Shown: positions 9,209 through 17,883, numbered from the stretch's first letter. The stretch is 64,000 bases of DNA from Hymenobacter mucosus (GCF_900188255.1 NZ_FZNS01000001.1:806001-870000), one strand, 5' to 3'. Translations and numbers: made by a program. The notes: a model not told the origin generated them from the sequence alone.

Positions 9209-9727
9209 ATGAGCATACTACGTACTCTCAGTTTTACGGCTTTGCTAGCGTTAGCGAGCTTTGGCGTTTCTTCTTGCCTGAACCCACCTGACTATCCTGA
9301 AACACCTTCTATTGAGTTTAAAAGCATCACCCAGAAGGCTTTTGATGACCCTAATAACGGCGTAGGTGATACCATCAGAATCACGGTGAGCTTTAAGGAT
9401 GGTGATGGTGACTTAGGCGTGGGTGCCGACGATAACGTAGGAACCAACAACTACTTCTGCACGCTTCAGCTCCGCAACGCCAGCAACGTCTTCGAGGACT
9501 ACAAGTTTTCGGCCAACGACCCCGGCTATAACGGCCGGTACCCCGTACTAACCCCCGCCTCGCAGGGCGACAAAAAGGCTCCGTTGCGCGGCGACCTGAC
9601 CTTCCGCTTGCTGATTTATCAAGGTTCGTTTCCTCGCAACTCTGTTGTCCGATTCCGGGTTCGGATTGCTGACCGCGCTCTGAATGAAAGCAACGAGGTA
9701 TTTACCGACGCTATTACGCTTCGGTAA
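9209..9727 (+). CDS. small lipoprotein of unknown function
   Basis: 172 aa from the ATG at 9209, chosen because it opens directly into a lipoprotein signal peptide with VSSC at residues 19-22. The frame extends upstream to 9122 but those residues are unlike a protein start. The mature part has PDYPETPSIEFKSI followed by a segment rich in Asp/Gly (FKDGDGDLG) and a C-terminal beta segment ending VRIADRALNESNEVF. This resembles the beta-sandwich lipoproteins of unknown function frequent in Cytophagales. I do not recognise a catalytic motif. Confidence 0.75.
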   Translation: MSILRTLSFTALLALASFGVSSCLNPPDYPETPSIEFKSITQKAFDDPNNGVGDTIRITVSFKDGDGDLGVGADDNVGTNNYFCTLQLRNASNVFEDYKFSANDPGYNGRYPVLTPASQGDKKAPLRGDLTFRLLIYQGSFPRNSVVRFRVRIADRALNESNEVFTDAITLR

Positions 9728-9755
9728 AGAACTGATCGTCCTTAAAGGCTTATGA

Positions 9756-9787
9756 AAAGGCCGGCCGTGTAACACTCGGCCGGCCTT
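9756..9787. terminator. bidirectional intrinsic terminator
   Basis: Inverted repeat AAAGGCCGGCCG...CGGCCGGCCTTT with a short loop, between convergent genes. Confidence 0.8.
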
Positions 9788-9815
9788 TGTAGTTACTACG
9801 CGGTGCCGGTGGCAC

Positions 9816-12239
9816 CTAGTAAATAGCCGGGAAGCGCTGCGGATCGGCCTCTTGCATTAGCTCGTATACGGCATCAAATACGTCCTCAGCGTTGGGCTTC
9901 GAGAAGTAGTCACCGTCGGAGCCGTAGGGCGGCCGGTGGGCTTGCGCGGAGAGGCAGCGCGGCTGAGAGTCAAGGAAACGGTAGGCCTGCTGTTCATCGA
10001 GCACCTGCTGCATCATGTAGGCTGTGGCTCCTCCGGGCACGTCTTCATCGGCAAACAAGACCCGACCCGTGCGTTGAATGCTGTCAGTGATGAGGTGCTG
10101 CACATCAAAAGGCAGCAGGCTCTGCACGTCAATTACTTCCACCTGAATGCCCACCTCTGCTAGCTGCTTAGCCGCATCTAGCACAATGCGGCACATAGAA
10201 CCGTAGGTGACGATGGTCACGTCGTCGCCGGCCAGCAGGGTTTCGGGCACGCCCAGGGGCAGTGTAAACTCGCCTACGTTCTGCGGAATGCGCTCTTTCA
10301 GGCGGTAGCCGTTAAGACATTCAATAACAATAGCGGGCTCGTCGCTACGTAGCAGCGTGTTATAGAATCCTGCCGCCTGGGTCATGTTGCGCGGTACTAG
10401 CAGGTGCATACCCCGAATGGCGCCTAGCACCATTTGAATAGGCGAGCCTGAATGCCAAATACCCTCTAAGCGGTGGCCACGGGTGCGCACAATCAGGGGA
10501 GCTTTTTGGCCGCCCTTGGTACGGTACTGCAGGCAGGCCACATCATCGCTCAAGATCTGAATGGCGTAGAGCAAGTAGTCGAGGTACTGAATCTCGGTAA
10601 TAGGACGCAGTCCGCGCAGCGCGGCGCCGATACCTTGCCCAATAATAGTGCACTCCCGGATGCCAGTGTCTGTAACGCGCAGTTCCCCGAATTTTTCCTG
10701 CAATCCAGCAAAGGCTTGGTTTACGTCGCCAATGCGTCCCACGTCTTCGCCAATAGCAAAAATGCGCGGGTCCCGGCGGAAGTTGGCCTCGAAGCAGGCT
10801 TGCAACACCTCTCGGCCGTCTACCTGCGGGGCGTTTTCGGCAAACTCCACCGGCACTTCTTCAATGTTGAGGGCGGCGGCTTCACTTTGGCTATAGAGGT
10901 AGGAGTTGTAGCGGTCGGCGTTTTCTGCCAGGGCTTGCTCCAGCCAGTTTTGTAGGCTGCGGCGGGCCCCACTCCGTAGGCCCCGCACCTGGCGCAAGGC
11001 CCGACGTACGGCACGTACAAGGTCGGCACGAATGGGCGCGGGGTTTTGCTGCAGAGGTTCTACTAGTCCCTGCAGCGTATTTTCAGTTCCAGTTTGCGCT
11101 ACTAGTTTGGTGAGCATTTCTACTACCTCGGCGCGCTCCTGCTTAATGGGCGAGAAGAAATCCTCCCAAGCTGCTACACGCGCTTGTTTTACCGTTTCGC
11201 GGGCGGCGTTTTCAATGGTGCTAAGCTCCTCTTCCGACGCATGGCCTTCCTCTAGCAACCAAAGGCGCATTTTGCGAAGGCAGTCGTGCTCCTCTTCCCA
11301 CGAGAGGCGGTCCTTGCTCTTGTAGCGCTCATGCGAGCCCGAGGTACTGTGACCCTGAGGCTGAGTTACTTCCGTAACGTGAATGAGAACCGGCACGTGC
11401 TGGGTTCGGCATAGCTCGGCGGCGCGCTGGTAGGTATCCACCAAAGCAGCATAATCCCATCCTTTCACCACAAAAATTTCAAAGCCCGGCTGGCCCTCAC
11501 CTTCCCGCTGAAAACCCTTCAGGATTTCGCTGATGCTCTGCTTGGTCGTCTGGTATTCGGCAGGCACTGAAATGCCGTAGTGGTCATCCCACACGCTCAC
11601 TAGCATTGGAATCTGCAACACCCCAGCTGCATTGATGGCCTCGAAGAACATTCCTTCCGAGGTGCTGGCATTACCGATGGTCCCAAACGCCACCTCATTG
11701 CCTTGCACTGAAAACTGGTTGAACTGGTGCAGCTCGGGGTTTTGGCGGTACAGCTTGGAAGCGTAGGCCAGGCCCACCAGGCGCGGCATTTGAGCACCGG
11801 TGGGCGAAATGTCGGCCGAGGAGTTTTTGCGCTGGGCCAGGTTCTTGAACTGTCCGTCTTCGTCGAGTAGGCGGGTACCGAAGTGGCCATTCATGGCCCG
11901 GCCCGCGGTAGAAGGCTCGGCCTCCACGTCGGGGTGGGCGTAGAGCTGAGCAAAGTACTGCTGCAGCGTCAGCTCCTCAATGGCCAGCATGAAGGTCTGG
12001 TCGCGGTAGTAGCCGGAGCGCCAGTCGCCGGGGCGGAAGGCGCGGGCCATAGCTAGTTGTGGCACTTCCTTGCCGTCACCGAAGATGCCAAATTTGGCCT
12101 TACCCATGAATACCTCCTTGCGGCCCGCTAAGGACGCATGCCGGCTTTCCCAGCCGAGACGGTAGTCACGCAGTAATTCTTCTTTGCGGAGGATAGCAGC
12201 AGGAGCCAGTAGGTCGGCGGCAGTTTCGGCAGGTGACAT
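9816..12239 (-). CDS. 2-oxo-acid dehydrogenase E1, fused alpha and beta subunits
   Basis: 807 aa thiamine-diphosphate enzyme that decarboxylates a 2-oxo acid and passes the acyl group to lipoyl E2. The start at 12239 is preferred over an in-frame ATG at 12311 because that one overlaps the promoter box and adds Pro-rich, non-conserved residues. The N-terminal half is the E1-alpha domain, with the ThDP-binding region at GNASTSEGMFFEAINAAG and the segment after it. The C-terminal half, from about residue 480 (AIGEDVGRIGDVNQAF), is the E1-beta transketolase-like domain ending in the transketolase C-terminal fold (VTYGS, LFADEDVPGG). The fusion is usual for Bacteroidota. Branched-chain 2-oxo acids are the most likely substrates. 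No E2 or E3 gene is adjacent. Confidence 0.9.
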   Translation of the reverse strand: MSPAETAADLLAPAAILRKEELLRDYRLGWESRHASLAGRKEVFMGKAKFGIFGDGKEVPQLAMARAFRPGDWRSGYYRDQTFMLAIEELTLQQYFAQLYAHPDVEAEPSTAGRAMNGHFGTRLLDEDGQFKNLAQRKNSSADISPTGAQMPRLVGLAYASKLYRQNPELHQFNQFSVQGNEVAFGTIGNASTSEGMFFEAINAAGVLQIPMLVSVWDDHYGISVPAEYQTTKQSISEILKGFQREGEGQPGFEIFVVKGWDYAALVDTYQRAAELCRTQHVPVLIHVTEVTQPQGHSTSGSHERYKSKDRLSWEEEHDCLRKMRLWLLEEGHASEEELSTIENAARETVKQARVAAWEDFFSPIKQERAEVVEMLTKLVAQTGTENTLQGLVEPLQQNPAPIRADLVRAVRRALRQVRGLRSGARRSLQNWLEQALAENADRYNSYLYSQSEAAALNIEEVPVEFAENAPQVDGREVLQACFEANFRRDPRIFAIGEDVGRIGDVNQAFAGLQEKFGELRVTDTGIRECTIIGQGIGAALRGLRPITEIQYLDYLLYAIQILSDDVACLQYRTKGGQKAPLIVRTRGHRLEGIWHSGSPIQMVLGAIRGMHLLVPRNMTQAAGFYNTLLRSDEPAIVIECLNGYRLKERIPQNVGEFTLPLGVPETLLAGDDVTIVTYGSMCRIVLDAAKQLAEVGIQVEVIDVQSLLPFDVQHLITDSIQRTGRVLFADEDVPGGATAYMMQQVLDEQQAYRFLDSQPRCLSAQAHRPPYGSDGDYFSKPNAEDVFDAVYELMQEADPQRFPAIY

Positions 12240-12308
12240 AAACGGCAGATGGGTGGAACTAGGAGCAGGAAAGATGGGTGGGGCCTGCTTCTGGAAGAAA
12301 CAGGCCCC

Positions 12309-12336
12309 CAAAAGTACGGATTTGCCGCCGAACCAA
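12309..12336 (-). promoter_or_regulatory. promoter of the E1 gene
   Basis: On the minus strand TACTTTTG (12316-12309) fits TAnnTTTG, with TTG (12336-12334) 17 bp upstream. This is the cleanest -33/-7 pair in the window. The predicted leader is about 60-65 nt. Confidence 0.65.
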
Positions 12337-12385
12337 TGCTGACCCAGTACGCCGGCCTCCGGGCTAGAGGGCGGTGTTTTCTGTT

Positions 12386-12393
12386 TATATTTG
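12386..12393 (+). promoter_or_regulatory. possible -7 box for the DUF1573 gene
   Basis: TATATTTG fits TAnnTTTG. It lies about 168 bp before the ATG at 12561, in the 321-bp divergent intergenic region, so the leader would be long. No clear -33 element. Confidence 0.4.
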
Positions 12394-12560
12394 CCAGGCT
12401 AGCGTGCAGGCAAGACAAGATGTGCGCGCTGTGGCTTACTAGCACCCTGCACTTGGCAGATGCTGGCGTGCGGAGGCTTGCGCAGGCAAGGTATTTTTAC
12501 TATTTCTTTGCGTCAATTTCCTCTTGTACCAAGTTTGCTTCGCTTACTACTACTGACACT

Positions 12561-13334
12561 ATGAAACAGCTATTCTCATTAGTGGCCGCCTTGCTCATGG
12601 CTGCCGTGGCCCAAGCGCAAGGGGTAATTCAGTTTGAAAAGGAACTCCATGACTTTGGCAACGTGCCCGAAGGCACCATGGCTACCCACGAGTTCCGGTT
12701 TAAAAACACCGGCAACCAGCCCATCATCATCGCCAACGTACAGGCCAGCTGCGGCTGCACCACACCCGACTGGACCAAGACGCCCGTGCTGCCCGGCAAG
12801 ACGGGCATCGTGAAGGCGGTGTACAGCAGTGCGGGACGCCCCGGCATCTTTAACAAAACCGTAACGGTAACCAGCAACGCCGCCACGCCAAGCGAGGTAC
12901 TCACCATCAAGGGCAACGTACTGAACAAAGACCAGATGAAGTCTTCGCTGACGCCGGCCCAACTGGCCCAGTCGCCGCGCATGGTGCTAGACCGAGCAGT
13001 GCATGATTTTGGCAAGTTTGAGGCTGGCCAAACACCCTCGGCCAAGTTCACCGTGAAAAATACCGGCAAGCAGGACCTTGTTCTGAGCGCTATTCTGTCG
13101 CAGTGCTATTGCGTGGGGTATAAGAATGTGCCCTCTCCTATCAAGCCCGGACAAAGTGCCGTTATTGAACTGGTATATGGACAACGCAAGCTGGGCGCAC
13201 AACAGGAGCAGGTCACCATCACGAGCAACGACCTTTCGGGCGACGCGAAAGTGACGCTGAAAGCCAACGTTGTGAAAGACTTAAATGCCGGGAGCATGGT
13301 GAAGGAAAGCGACTCCTCGGTGCCATTCAAATAG
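12561..13334 (+). CDS. exported protein with two DUF1573 domains
   Basis: 257 aa. ATG 12561 is chosen because it begins a clean signal peptide (KQLFSLVAALLMAAVAQAQ); the upstream frame has no support. Two Ig-like DUF1573 domains follow at about 22-120 and 143-245. Each opens with the typical HDFG motif (HDFGNVPEG and HDFGKFEAG) and carries the Cys-containing strand (QASCGCTTPDW, SQCYCVGYKNV). DUF1573 proteins are very common in Bacteroidota envelopes. Their function is unproven, though their fold suggests a structural or adhesion role. A terminator follows. Confidence 0.88.
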   Translation: MKQLFSLVAALLMAAVAQAQGVIQFEKELHDFGNVPEGTMATHEFRFKNTGNQPIIIANVQASCGCTTPDWTKTPVLPGKTGIVKAVYSSAGRPGIFNKTVTVTSNAATPSEVLTIKGNVLNKDQMKSSLTPAQLAQSPRMVLDRAVHDFGKFEAGQTPSAKFTVKNTGKQDLVLSAILSQCYCVGYKNVPSPIKPGQSAVIELVYGQRKLGAQQEQVTITSNDLSGDAKVTLKANVVKDLNAGSMVKESDSSVPFK

Positions 13335-13387
13335 CCTCGTTCCTTGGGTAGCGGTGCCTTACACTTGCTACCGGCCAATCCCTACCG

Positions 13388-13426
13388 AAGCCCCTGCTGC
13401 CGCTGCTGGCGTAGGGGCTTTTTTAT
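13388..13426 (+). terminator. intrinsic terminator after the DUF1573 gene
   Basis: AAGCCCCT (13388-13395) pairs with AGGGGCTT (13413-13420), with a GC-rich inner part, followed by a T-tract. Confidence 0.8.
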
Positions 13427-13497
13427 TTTCAGGTGGACCATTCAGGGAAAGAGCGGATTGCTGTCGGCTTCGTCCTCACAATGCCAGCGGCATGTCT

Positions 13498-13505
13498 TAT
13501 CTTTG
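13498..13505 (+). promoter_or_regulatory. -7 box upstream of alanine dehydrogenase
   Basis: TATCTTTG matches TAnnTTTG and lies 55 bp before the ATG at 13561, downstream of the preceding terminator. No obvious -33 TTG at the usual distance. Confidence 0.5.
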
Positions 13506-13560
13506 TCCCGCCTTTTCAGGCATTCCTTATCCACCCCATTTTCACTCTCTGCCTCGAGCC

Positions 13561-14688
13561 ATGATCATCGGCGTACCGAAAGAAATCAAGAATAACGAAA
13601 ACCGCGTGGGTCTGACACCCGCTGGCGTAGCTGAATTCCGCAAGCACGGGCACGAGGTGTACGTGCAGGCTTCGGCTGGCACGGGCAGCGGCTTCTCCGA
13701 CGCGGAGTACCAGCAGGCAGGTGCCATCATCCTACCTACCATTGAGGAGGTGTACGCTAAGGCCGAGATGATTGTGAAAGTAAAGGAGCCCATTGCCTTG
13801 GAGTATCCGCTCATCAAGGAAAATCAACTGCTGTTTACCTACTTCCACTTTGCCTCCGGCGAGGAACTCACCCACGCCATGATTGAGCGCAAAGCAGTAT
13901 GCTTGGCCTACGAAACGGTAGAGCTACCCACCCGCGCCCTCCCTCTGCTCATTCCTATGAGCGAAGTAGCGGGCCGTATGGCGCCCCAGGAAGGTGCTAA
14001 GTACTTGGAGAAACCCCTGAAAGGCCGGGGCATTCTGCTGGGTGGCGTGCCCGGTGTGAAGCCTGCCAACGTGCTGGTACTTGGTGCCGGTATTGTAGGT
14101 ACGCAAGCCGCCAAAATTGCCGCTGGTCTGGGCGCTCAGGTAACCGTTATGGACATTAACCTGAACCGTCTGCGCGAGCTAGATGACTTTATGCCCAAGA
14201 ACGTGGTAACGCAGTACTCCAACGAGTACAACATCCGCGAAGCCATCAAAACAGCTGACCTGATCATTGGTGCCGTGCTGATTCCGGGTGCGAAGGCTCC
14301 CCACCTTATCACCCGCGACATGCTCAAGACCATGAAGCCCGGCACCGTGCTGGTTGACGTGGCCGTGGACCAGGGTGGCTGCATCGAAACCTGCGAGCCC
14401 ACCACCCATGAGAACCCTACCTTCATCATCGACGACATTGTGCACTACTGCGTGGCCAACATGCCGGGTGCCGTGCCGTATACCTCTACCCTGGCGCTGA
14501 CCAATGCTACTCTGCCCTACGCAGTGAAGCTGGCCAACCTGGGCTGGCAGGAAGCTTGCCGCCGCGATGAGGCCCTGCGCCTCGGCCTGAACGTGGTGAA
14601 CGGCGAGGTAGTATACAAAGGCGTAGCCGACGCCTGGAACCTGCCCCTCGTGGAGGTGAGCAGCGTGCTGGAAGGCGCCGTAGCTTAA
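13561..14688 (+). CDS. ald: alanine dehydrogenase
   Basis: 375 aa NAD-dependent L-alanine dehydrogenase (alanine + NAD + H2O to pyruvate + NH4 + NADH), usual length 370-375. The start at 13561 gives the canonical N-terminus MIIGVPKEIKNNENRVGLTP with substrate-binding Arg15. Lys74 in VKVKEP and His96 in YFHFAS are the expected active-site residues. The Rossmann fingerprint VLGAGIVGTQAA lies near residues 172-183, and the signature region DVAVDQGGCIET follows near 264-275. The frame upstream to 13354 crosses a terminator and a promoter box and is rejected. It is a single gene with its own promoter and terminator. Confidence 0.96.
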   Translation: MIIGVPKEIKNNENRVGLTPAGVAEFRKHGHEVYVQASAGTGSGFSDAEYQQAGAIILPTIEEVYAKAEMIVKVKEPIALEYPLIKENQLLFTYFHFASGEELTHAMIERKAVCLAYETVELPTRALPLLIPMSEVAGRMAPQEGAKYLEKPLKGRGILLGGVPGVKPANVLVLGAGIVGTQAAKIAAGLGAQVTVMDINLNRLRELDDFMPKNVVTQYSNEYNIREAIKTADLIIGAVLIPGAKAPHLITRDMLKTMKPGTVLVDVAVDQGGCIETCEPTTHENPTFIIDDIVHYCVANMPGAVPYTSTLALTNATLPYAVKLANLGWQEACRRDEALRLGLNVVNGEVVYKGVADAWNLPLVEVSSVLEGAVA

Positions 14689-14713
14689 GCCCCAGTAGAG
14701 AATACGTAGATAG

Positions 14714-14750
14714 GAAAGCCTTTCCGGCCGGTTGGTCGGAAAGGCTTTTT
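14714..14750 (+). terminator. intrinsic terminator of ald
   Basis: GAAAGCCTTTCCG... pairs with ...CGGAAAGGCTTTTT, followed by T residues. Confidence 0.85.
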
Positions 14751-14752
14751 CT

Positions 14753-14844
14753 GTAGCGCCAAGCTCCAGCTTGGCGTTCGTTTGCACAAACCCCACGAGC
14801 ACGGCATTTAGCGGCCGTTCTGCATTGCCCACGGCTGGAGCTAC
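14753..14844. repeat. REP-like palindromic element (candidate)
   Basis: Begins with GTAGC followed by a perfect 9-bp hairpin CGCCAAGCT-CC-AGCTTGGCG (14757-14776) and ends with GGAGCTAC, so the termini are short inverted repeats. Elements of this shape are interspersed in some Bacteroidota genomes. There is only one copy here, so its repeat nature is an inference. Confidence 0.35.
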
Positions 14845-14856
14845 GGGCCACTTCTT

Positions 14857-15459
14857 ATGAAAGGCATCCTATATACCGGCGGCGAACTAACGGACTTAGT
14901 GAGCTTTGCGCGTCTTCCCTCCTACCTACAAGCTTTCCTGCGCGACCAGAATGGGGTGGTGGCCTACTTCGGAGGCCTCCATATTCGCGGCTGCGTGCAG
15001 GAGCCGGGCTGGCACTCCCTGGCCGATGTGTGGCAGGGTGAGGCCGCCTTTTGGCGCACGTATGCTACCGTACTGGAAACCGATATCCCCTTCGCGCAAG
15101 ACTGCGTGGGCAACCAGTTTCTGCTGCGCGGCGACGCCGTGTTTTTTCTCGACACCGAAACTGGTGAGTTGGCCGATTTGGAGGTTGACTTCAAGCACTT
15201 CTTATTTGGGGCCGAGAAGTTTCCGTTGGATGCCCTGGGCATGGAGCCCTTACGAGGCTTTCAGCAGAAAGGCGGCATGCTACCTCCCGGTCAGCTACTC
15301 AGTTTATACCCGCCGGCCTGTATTGCTACGCCCAGTAAGCAGCCTGCTACGGTGAAGCCCGTTCCGGTGGCCGAGCGCCTGGCTTGGCTGGCCGATTTCT
15401 ACCGTCAGATCAAGGACTTGCCGGATGGGCAGTCTATCCGGCTGAAACCAACGGAGTAA
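14857..15459 (+). CDS. SMI1/KNR4 (SUKH)-like protein
   Basis: 200 aa, no signal peptide, so cytoplasmic. The pattern fits the SUKH superfamily: an N-terminal helix region, GGLHIRGC, then WHSLADVW, the turn FAQDCVGNQFLLRGDAVFFLD and ETGELADLEVDFKHFL. SUKH proteins include immunity proteins against contact-dependent toxins. No toxin gene is next to it, and the similarity is recognised by pattern only. It ends 15 bp before the LtaS-like gene and is probably co-transcribed with it. Confidence 0.6.
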   Translation: MKGILYTGGELTDLVSFARLPSYLQAFLRDQNGVVAYFGGLHIRGCVQEPGWHSLADVWQGEAAFWRTYATVLETDIPFAQDCVGNQFLLRGDAVFFLDTETGELADLEVDFKHFLFGAEKFPLDALGMEPLRGFQQKGGMLPPGQLLSLYPPACIATPSKQPATVKPVPVAERLAWLADFYRQIKDLPDGQSIRLKPTE

Positions 15460-15474
15460 CGTAGCCGCCACCTC

Positions 15475-17382
15475 ATGCCTTCCGTATTTTTCCGCCTGCT
15501 GCTGCGCCGGTTTGCGTTACTACTGGGTCTGTATGTACTGCTTCGGCTAGGGTTTTACCTGGCTAATTATGCTGTATTTCAGGAGGCTAGCGCGGGGGAA
15601 GTACTGCTAGCATTCTGGCACGGCTTCCGGTTCGATATTTCGGGTCTGCTGTTGCTGAACGTGCCGTTTCTGCTGCTTTCCCTAGTGCCCAATTTGGGCC
15701 AGCGGTGGCAGGCCTTCGTACGCGGCGTATACCTCACACTGAATGCCATCGGCATCTCTCTTAACCTGATTGACACCCAATATTTCAAGTTTATTGGGCG
15801 CCGTACCAGCAATGAGCTGTTTACCATCACCGATGACATTCAGCGGCAGGCAGGCCAACTTGCCGGGCACTACTGGTTTCTGCTGATACCTTTTGTGGTT
15901 CTCTTCGGCCTGCTCTGGTACTGCTACCCTATGCCCAGCCCCGCAGCCGTGCCCGCGCGCCCAACTGGCCCGCGCGGGTGGATACGGCCCGGCCTAGAGT
16001 TTATTCTAGTAGCTGGCCTGACTGTACTGGGCATTCGGGGAGGCTTGCAGTTGAAGCCTTTGCGCACTGGGCACGCGTTTGTGCAAAGCCCGCCTATTCT
16101 GGGCCACGTAGCATTAAACAGTACCTTTACCTTCCTGAAAAGCCTGGGCTACCAACCCGCCGAGCGACGCCAGTATTTCGCTTCGGCCGCGGCGTTGCAA
16201 CCCGCACTAGCCCGCCGTGCACCCGCCATCCCGCCCCACGACACTACCAGCCGCCGGCGCGACAACGTGGTTATTCTGCTAGTGGAAAGCTTTGCTTCGG
16301 AATACAACGGCATCGAAAACGGCGGGCAGGGCTACACTCCCTTCTTTGACTCGTTGGCTACGAAAGGCCTGTTTTTTCGTAACCACTACGCCAATGGGCG
16401 CCGCTCCATTGAGTCGTTGCCGGCAGTACTGGCGGGGCTGCCTTCCCTCATGGAAAGCTCGTTTATCACCTCCAATTTTCAGACCGATGAACTACACGGC
16501 CTGGGCGAACTGCTGGGGCGGGCGGGCTACACCACCTCGGTTTTTCATGGAGCGCAAAACGGCACCATGGGCTTCAACACCTTTGCGGGTATTGCGGGCA
16601 TGCAGCAGTACTACGGCCTGAACGAGTACCCCGGTGGGGCCCAAAGTCCCGATTTTGATGGGCACTGGGGCATCTTCGATGAACCTTACTTGCAGTATTT
16701 TGCTCGGCAGCTAGGCCAACAACCACAGCCATTTTTCTCCCTGGTATTTACACTGACTTCGCACGAGCCCTTCCCCGTACCAGCCCAATACCAGGGCCGG
16801 TTTGCCCCGGGTGAGCTGCCCATTCATGCCTCTATTGGGTACACCGATTTTGCTTTACGCCAGTTTTTTAAGGCCGCGGCGCGCCAACCCTGGTATCAGA
16901 ACACCCTGTTTATTCTGCTAGCTGACCACACCTCTCAAACGCTGCGGCCCGATTACCAGAACACGCTCGGCTCTTACAAGACACCCCTGCTACTTTTCCA
17001 TCCGGTCCGCCAGCTACCCTCGGCCAATGTAGAGCGCATCACCCAGCAGGCCGATTTGCCAGCTACGGTACTTGACTACCTGGGCGTCTCTGCCCCGGGC
17101 AAGCTACTCCCCTTCGGCTACTCCGTATTCGATGCAGGCACTACGGGGCGGGCTCTGTTTTTGAGTGGCGGCAGCTACTTTCTTGTTCACCAAGACTTTG
17201 TTACGGAACTGACGGCTGACAACCAAGTACGGCTGTATTCCTACCGTACCCACCAACTACCTGCCGCGCCCTTATCAAACCCCGATCCGCAGAAAGTACT
17301 TCAGTACGGCAATGAGCTGAAGGCATGCGTGCAGTTCTTCCTGAACGGCCTAGCCGACAATAGTTTGTACAAGCACCAGTAG
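15475..17382 (+). CDS. LtaS-like sulfatase-fold membrane protein
   Basis: 635 aa inner-membrane protein of the LTA synthase / phosphoglycerol transferase type. About five transmembrane helices occupy residues 1-190 and a periplasmic alkaline-phosphatase-like domain follows from about 262. Metal/catalytic features are Glu271 in VILLVESFAS, Ser311 in GRRSIESLPAVL at the position of the catalytic Thr of Gram-positive LtaS, and the ADHT motif near residue 484. In Gram-negative bacteria such enzymes usually add phosphoglycerol or phosphoethanolamine to envelope glycans. Ser in place of Thr is noteworthy but occurs in sulfatase-fold relatives. Confidence 0.85.
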   Translation: MPSVFFRLLLRRFALLLGLYVLLRLGFYLANYAVFQEASAGEVLLAFWHGFRFDISGLLLLNVPFLLLSLVPNLGQRWQAFVRGVYLTLNAIGISLNLIDTQYFKFIGRRTSNELFTITDDIQRQAGQLAGHYWFLLIPFVVLFGLLWYCYPMPSPAAVPARPTGPRGWIRPGLEFILVAGLTVLGIRGGLQLKPLRTGHAFVQSPPILGHVALNSTFTFLKSLGYQPAERRQYFASAAALQPALARRAPAIPPHDTTSRRRDNVVILLVESFASEYNGIENGGQGYTPFFDSLATKGLFFRNHYANGRRSIESLPAVLAGLPSLMESSFITSNFQTDELHGLGELLGRAGYTTSVFHGAQNGTMGFNTFAGIAGMQQYYGLNEYPGGAQSPDFDGHWGIFDEPYLQYFARQLGQQPQPFFSLVFTLTSHEPFPVPAQYQGRFAPGELPIHASIGYTDFALRQFFKAAARQPWYQNTLFILLADHTSQTLRPDYQNTLGSYKTPLLLFHPVRQLPSANVERITQQADLPATVLDYLGVSAPGKLLPFGYSVFDAGTTGRALFLSGGSYFLVHQDFVTELTADNQVRLYSYRTHQLPAAPLSNPDPQKVLQYGNELKACVQFFLNGLADNSLYKHQ

Positions 17383-17405
17383 CAGCGCAGCCGCGCTGCT
17401 ACTGG
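17376..17405. terminator. hairpin between convergent genes
   Basis: Perfect 13-bp arms (17376-17388 and 17393-17405) with an AGCC loop. The left arm includes the stop codon of the LtaS-like gene. There is no T-tract, so terminator function is likely but not certain. Confidence 0.5.
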
Positions 17406-17410
17406 TTGAT

Positions 17411-17869
17411 TTACGGTTGTTGAACTTCCCCGTAGCTGGGCACCTCCAGTAGCCGCTCGTTGGTACGATGCACAAAGTCGACGCGCCAGCAGAAGTGGTG
17501 CAGCCCATTTGTAAGTAGCAGCAAAGGGGCACCTATCGTTTGGTTGTAGGTAGCCGCTTGCAAGGCCACATCGGCCGTGATGGGCACGCTAGGGGCTTTG
17601 CATTCCACTAGTAACAAAGGGCGGCCGTAGGCATCAAGGGCGCAGAGGTCGGTGCGCTTCTGGCGCTGGTTGTACGTATGGCCGCGCTCCAAGCTCAACA
17701 GTCCTTTGGGATAGCCCCGATGATTGATCAGGTAGTGGACCACGTGTTGGCGCACCCACTCCTCGGGAGTAAGTACTATATTACGCCGACGCAATACATC
17801 CCAGATTAGCAAATTTTCGCTGGATTTTGTAACTTTGTACTCGAAAGGCGGCAGGTTCAACTCTTGCAT
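17411..17869 (-). CDS. orphan type I restriction enzyme R N-terminal (HsdR_N) domain protein
   Basis: 152 aa from the ATG at 17869. The in-frame ATG at 17929 would add residues across the promoter box. The nuclease-fold signature is visible: RTDLCALD, about 17 residues after GYPKGLLSLE, then LLLVECKAP, i.e. D...ExK of the PD-(D/E)xK superfamily. It lacks the helicase and translocase parts of HsdR, and no hsdM or hsdS is nearby. Small stand-alone proteins of this kind are widespread in Bacteroidota and have no established role. A TACCTTTG box lies 6 nt before the start codon. Confidence 0.85.
   Translation of the reverse strand: MQELNLPPFEYKVTKSSENLLIWDVLRRRNIVLTPEEWVRQHVVHYLINHRGYPKGLLSLERGHTYNQRQKRTDLCALDAYGRPLLLVECKAPSVPITADVALQAATYNQTIGAPLLLLTNGLHHFCWRVDFVHRTNERLLEVPSYGEVQQP
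17830..17837 (+). promoter_or_regulatory. -7 box directed at the AMP nucleosidase gene
   Basis: TAACTTTG matches TAnnTTTG and lies inside the 5' part of the divergent HsdR_N gene. A transcript from about 17843 would meet the terminator at 17921-17953 before reaching the ATG at 18051. No good -33 TTG. Confidence 0.45.
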
Positions 17870-17875
17870 CACCTC

Positions 17876-17883
17876 CAAAGGTA
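17876..17883 (-). promoter_or_regulatory. -7 box 6 nt before the HsdR_N start codon
   Basis: Minus-strand TACCTTTG (17883-17876). Minus-strand TTTG at 17900-17897 is 13 bp upstream. With the start codon at 17869 the mRNA would be leaderless or nearly so. Confidence 0.5.

Noticed and set aside
17411-17869. Restriction-modification system
   Set aside because: Only an HsdR N-terminal domain is present; no methylase, specificity or helicase gene is within the window.
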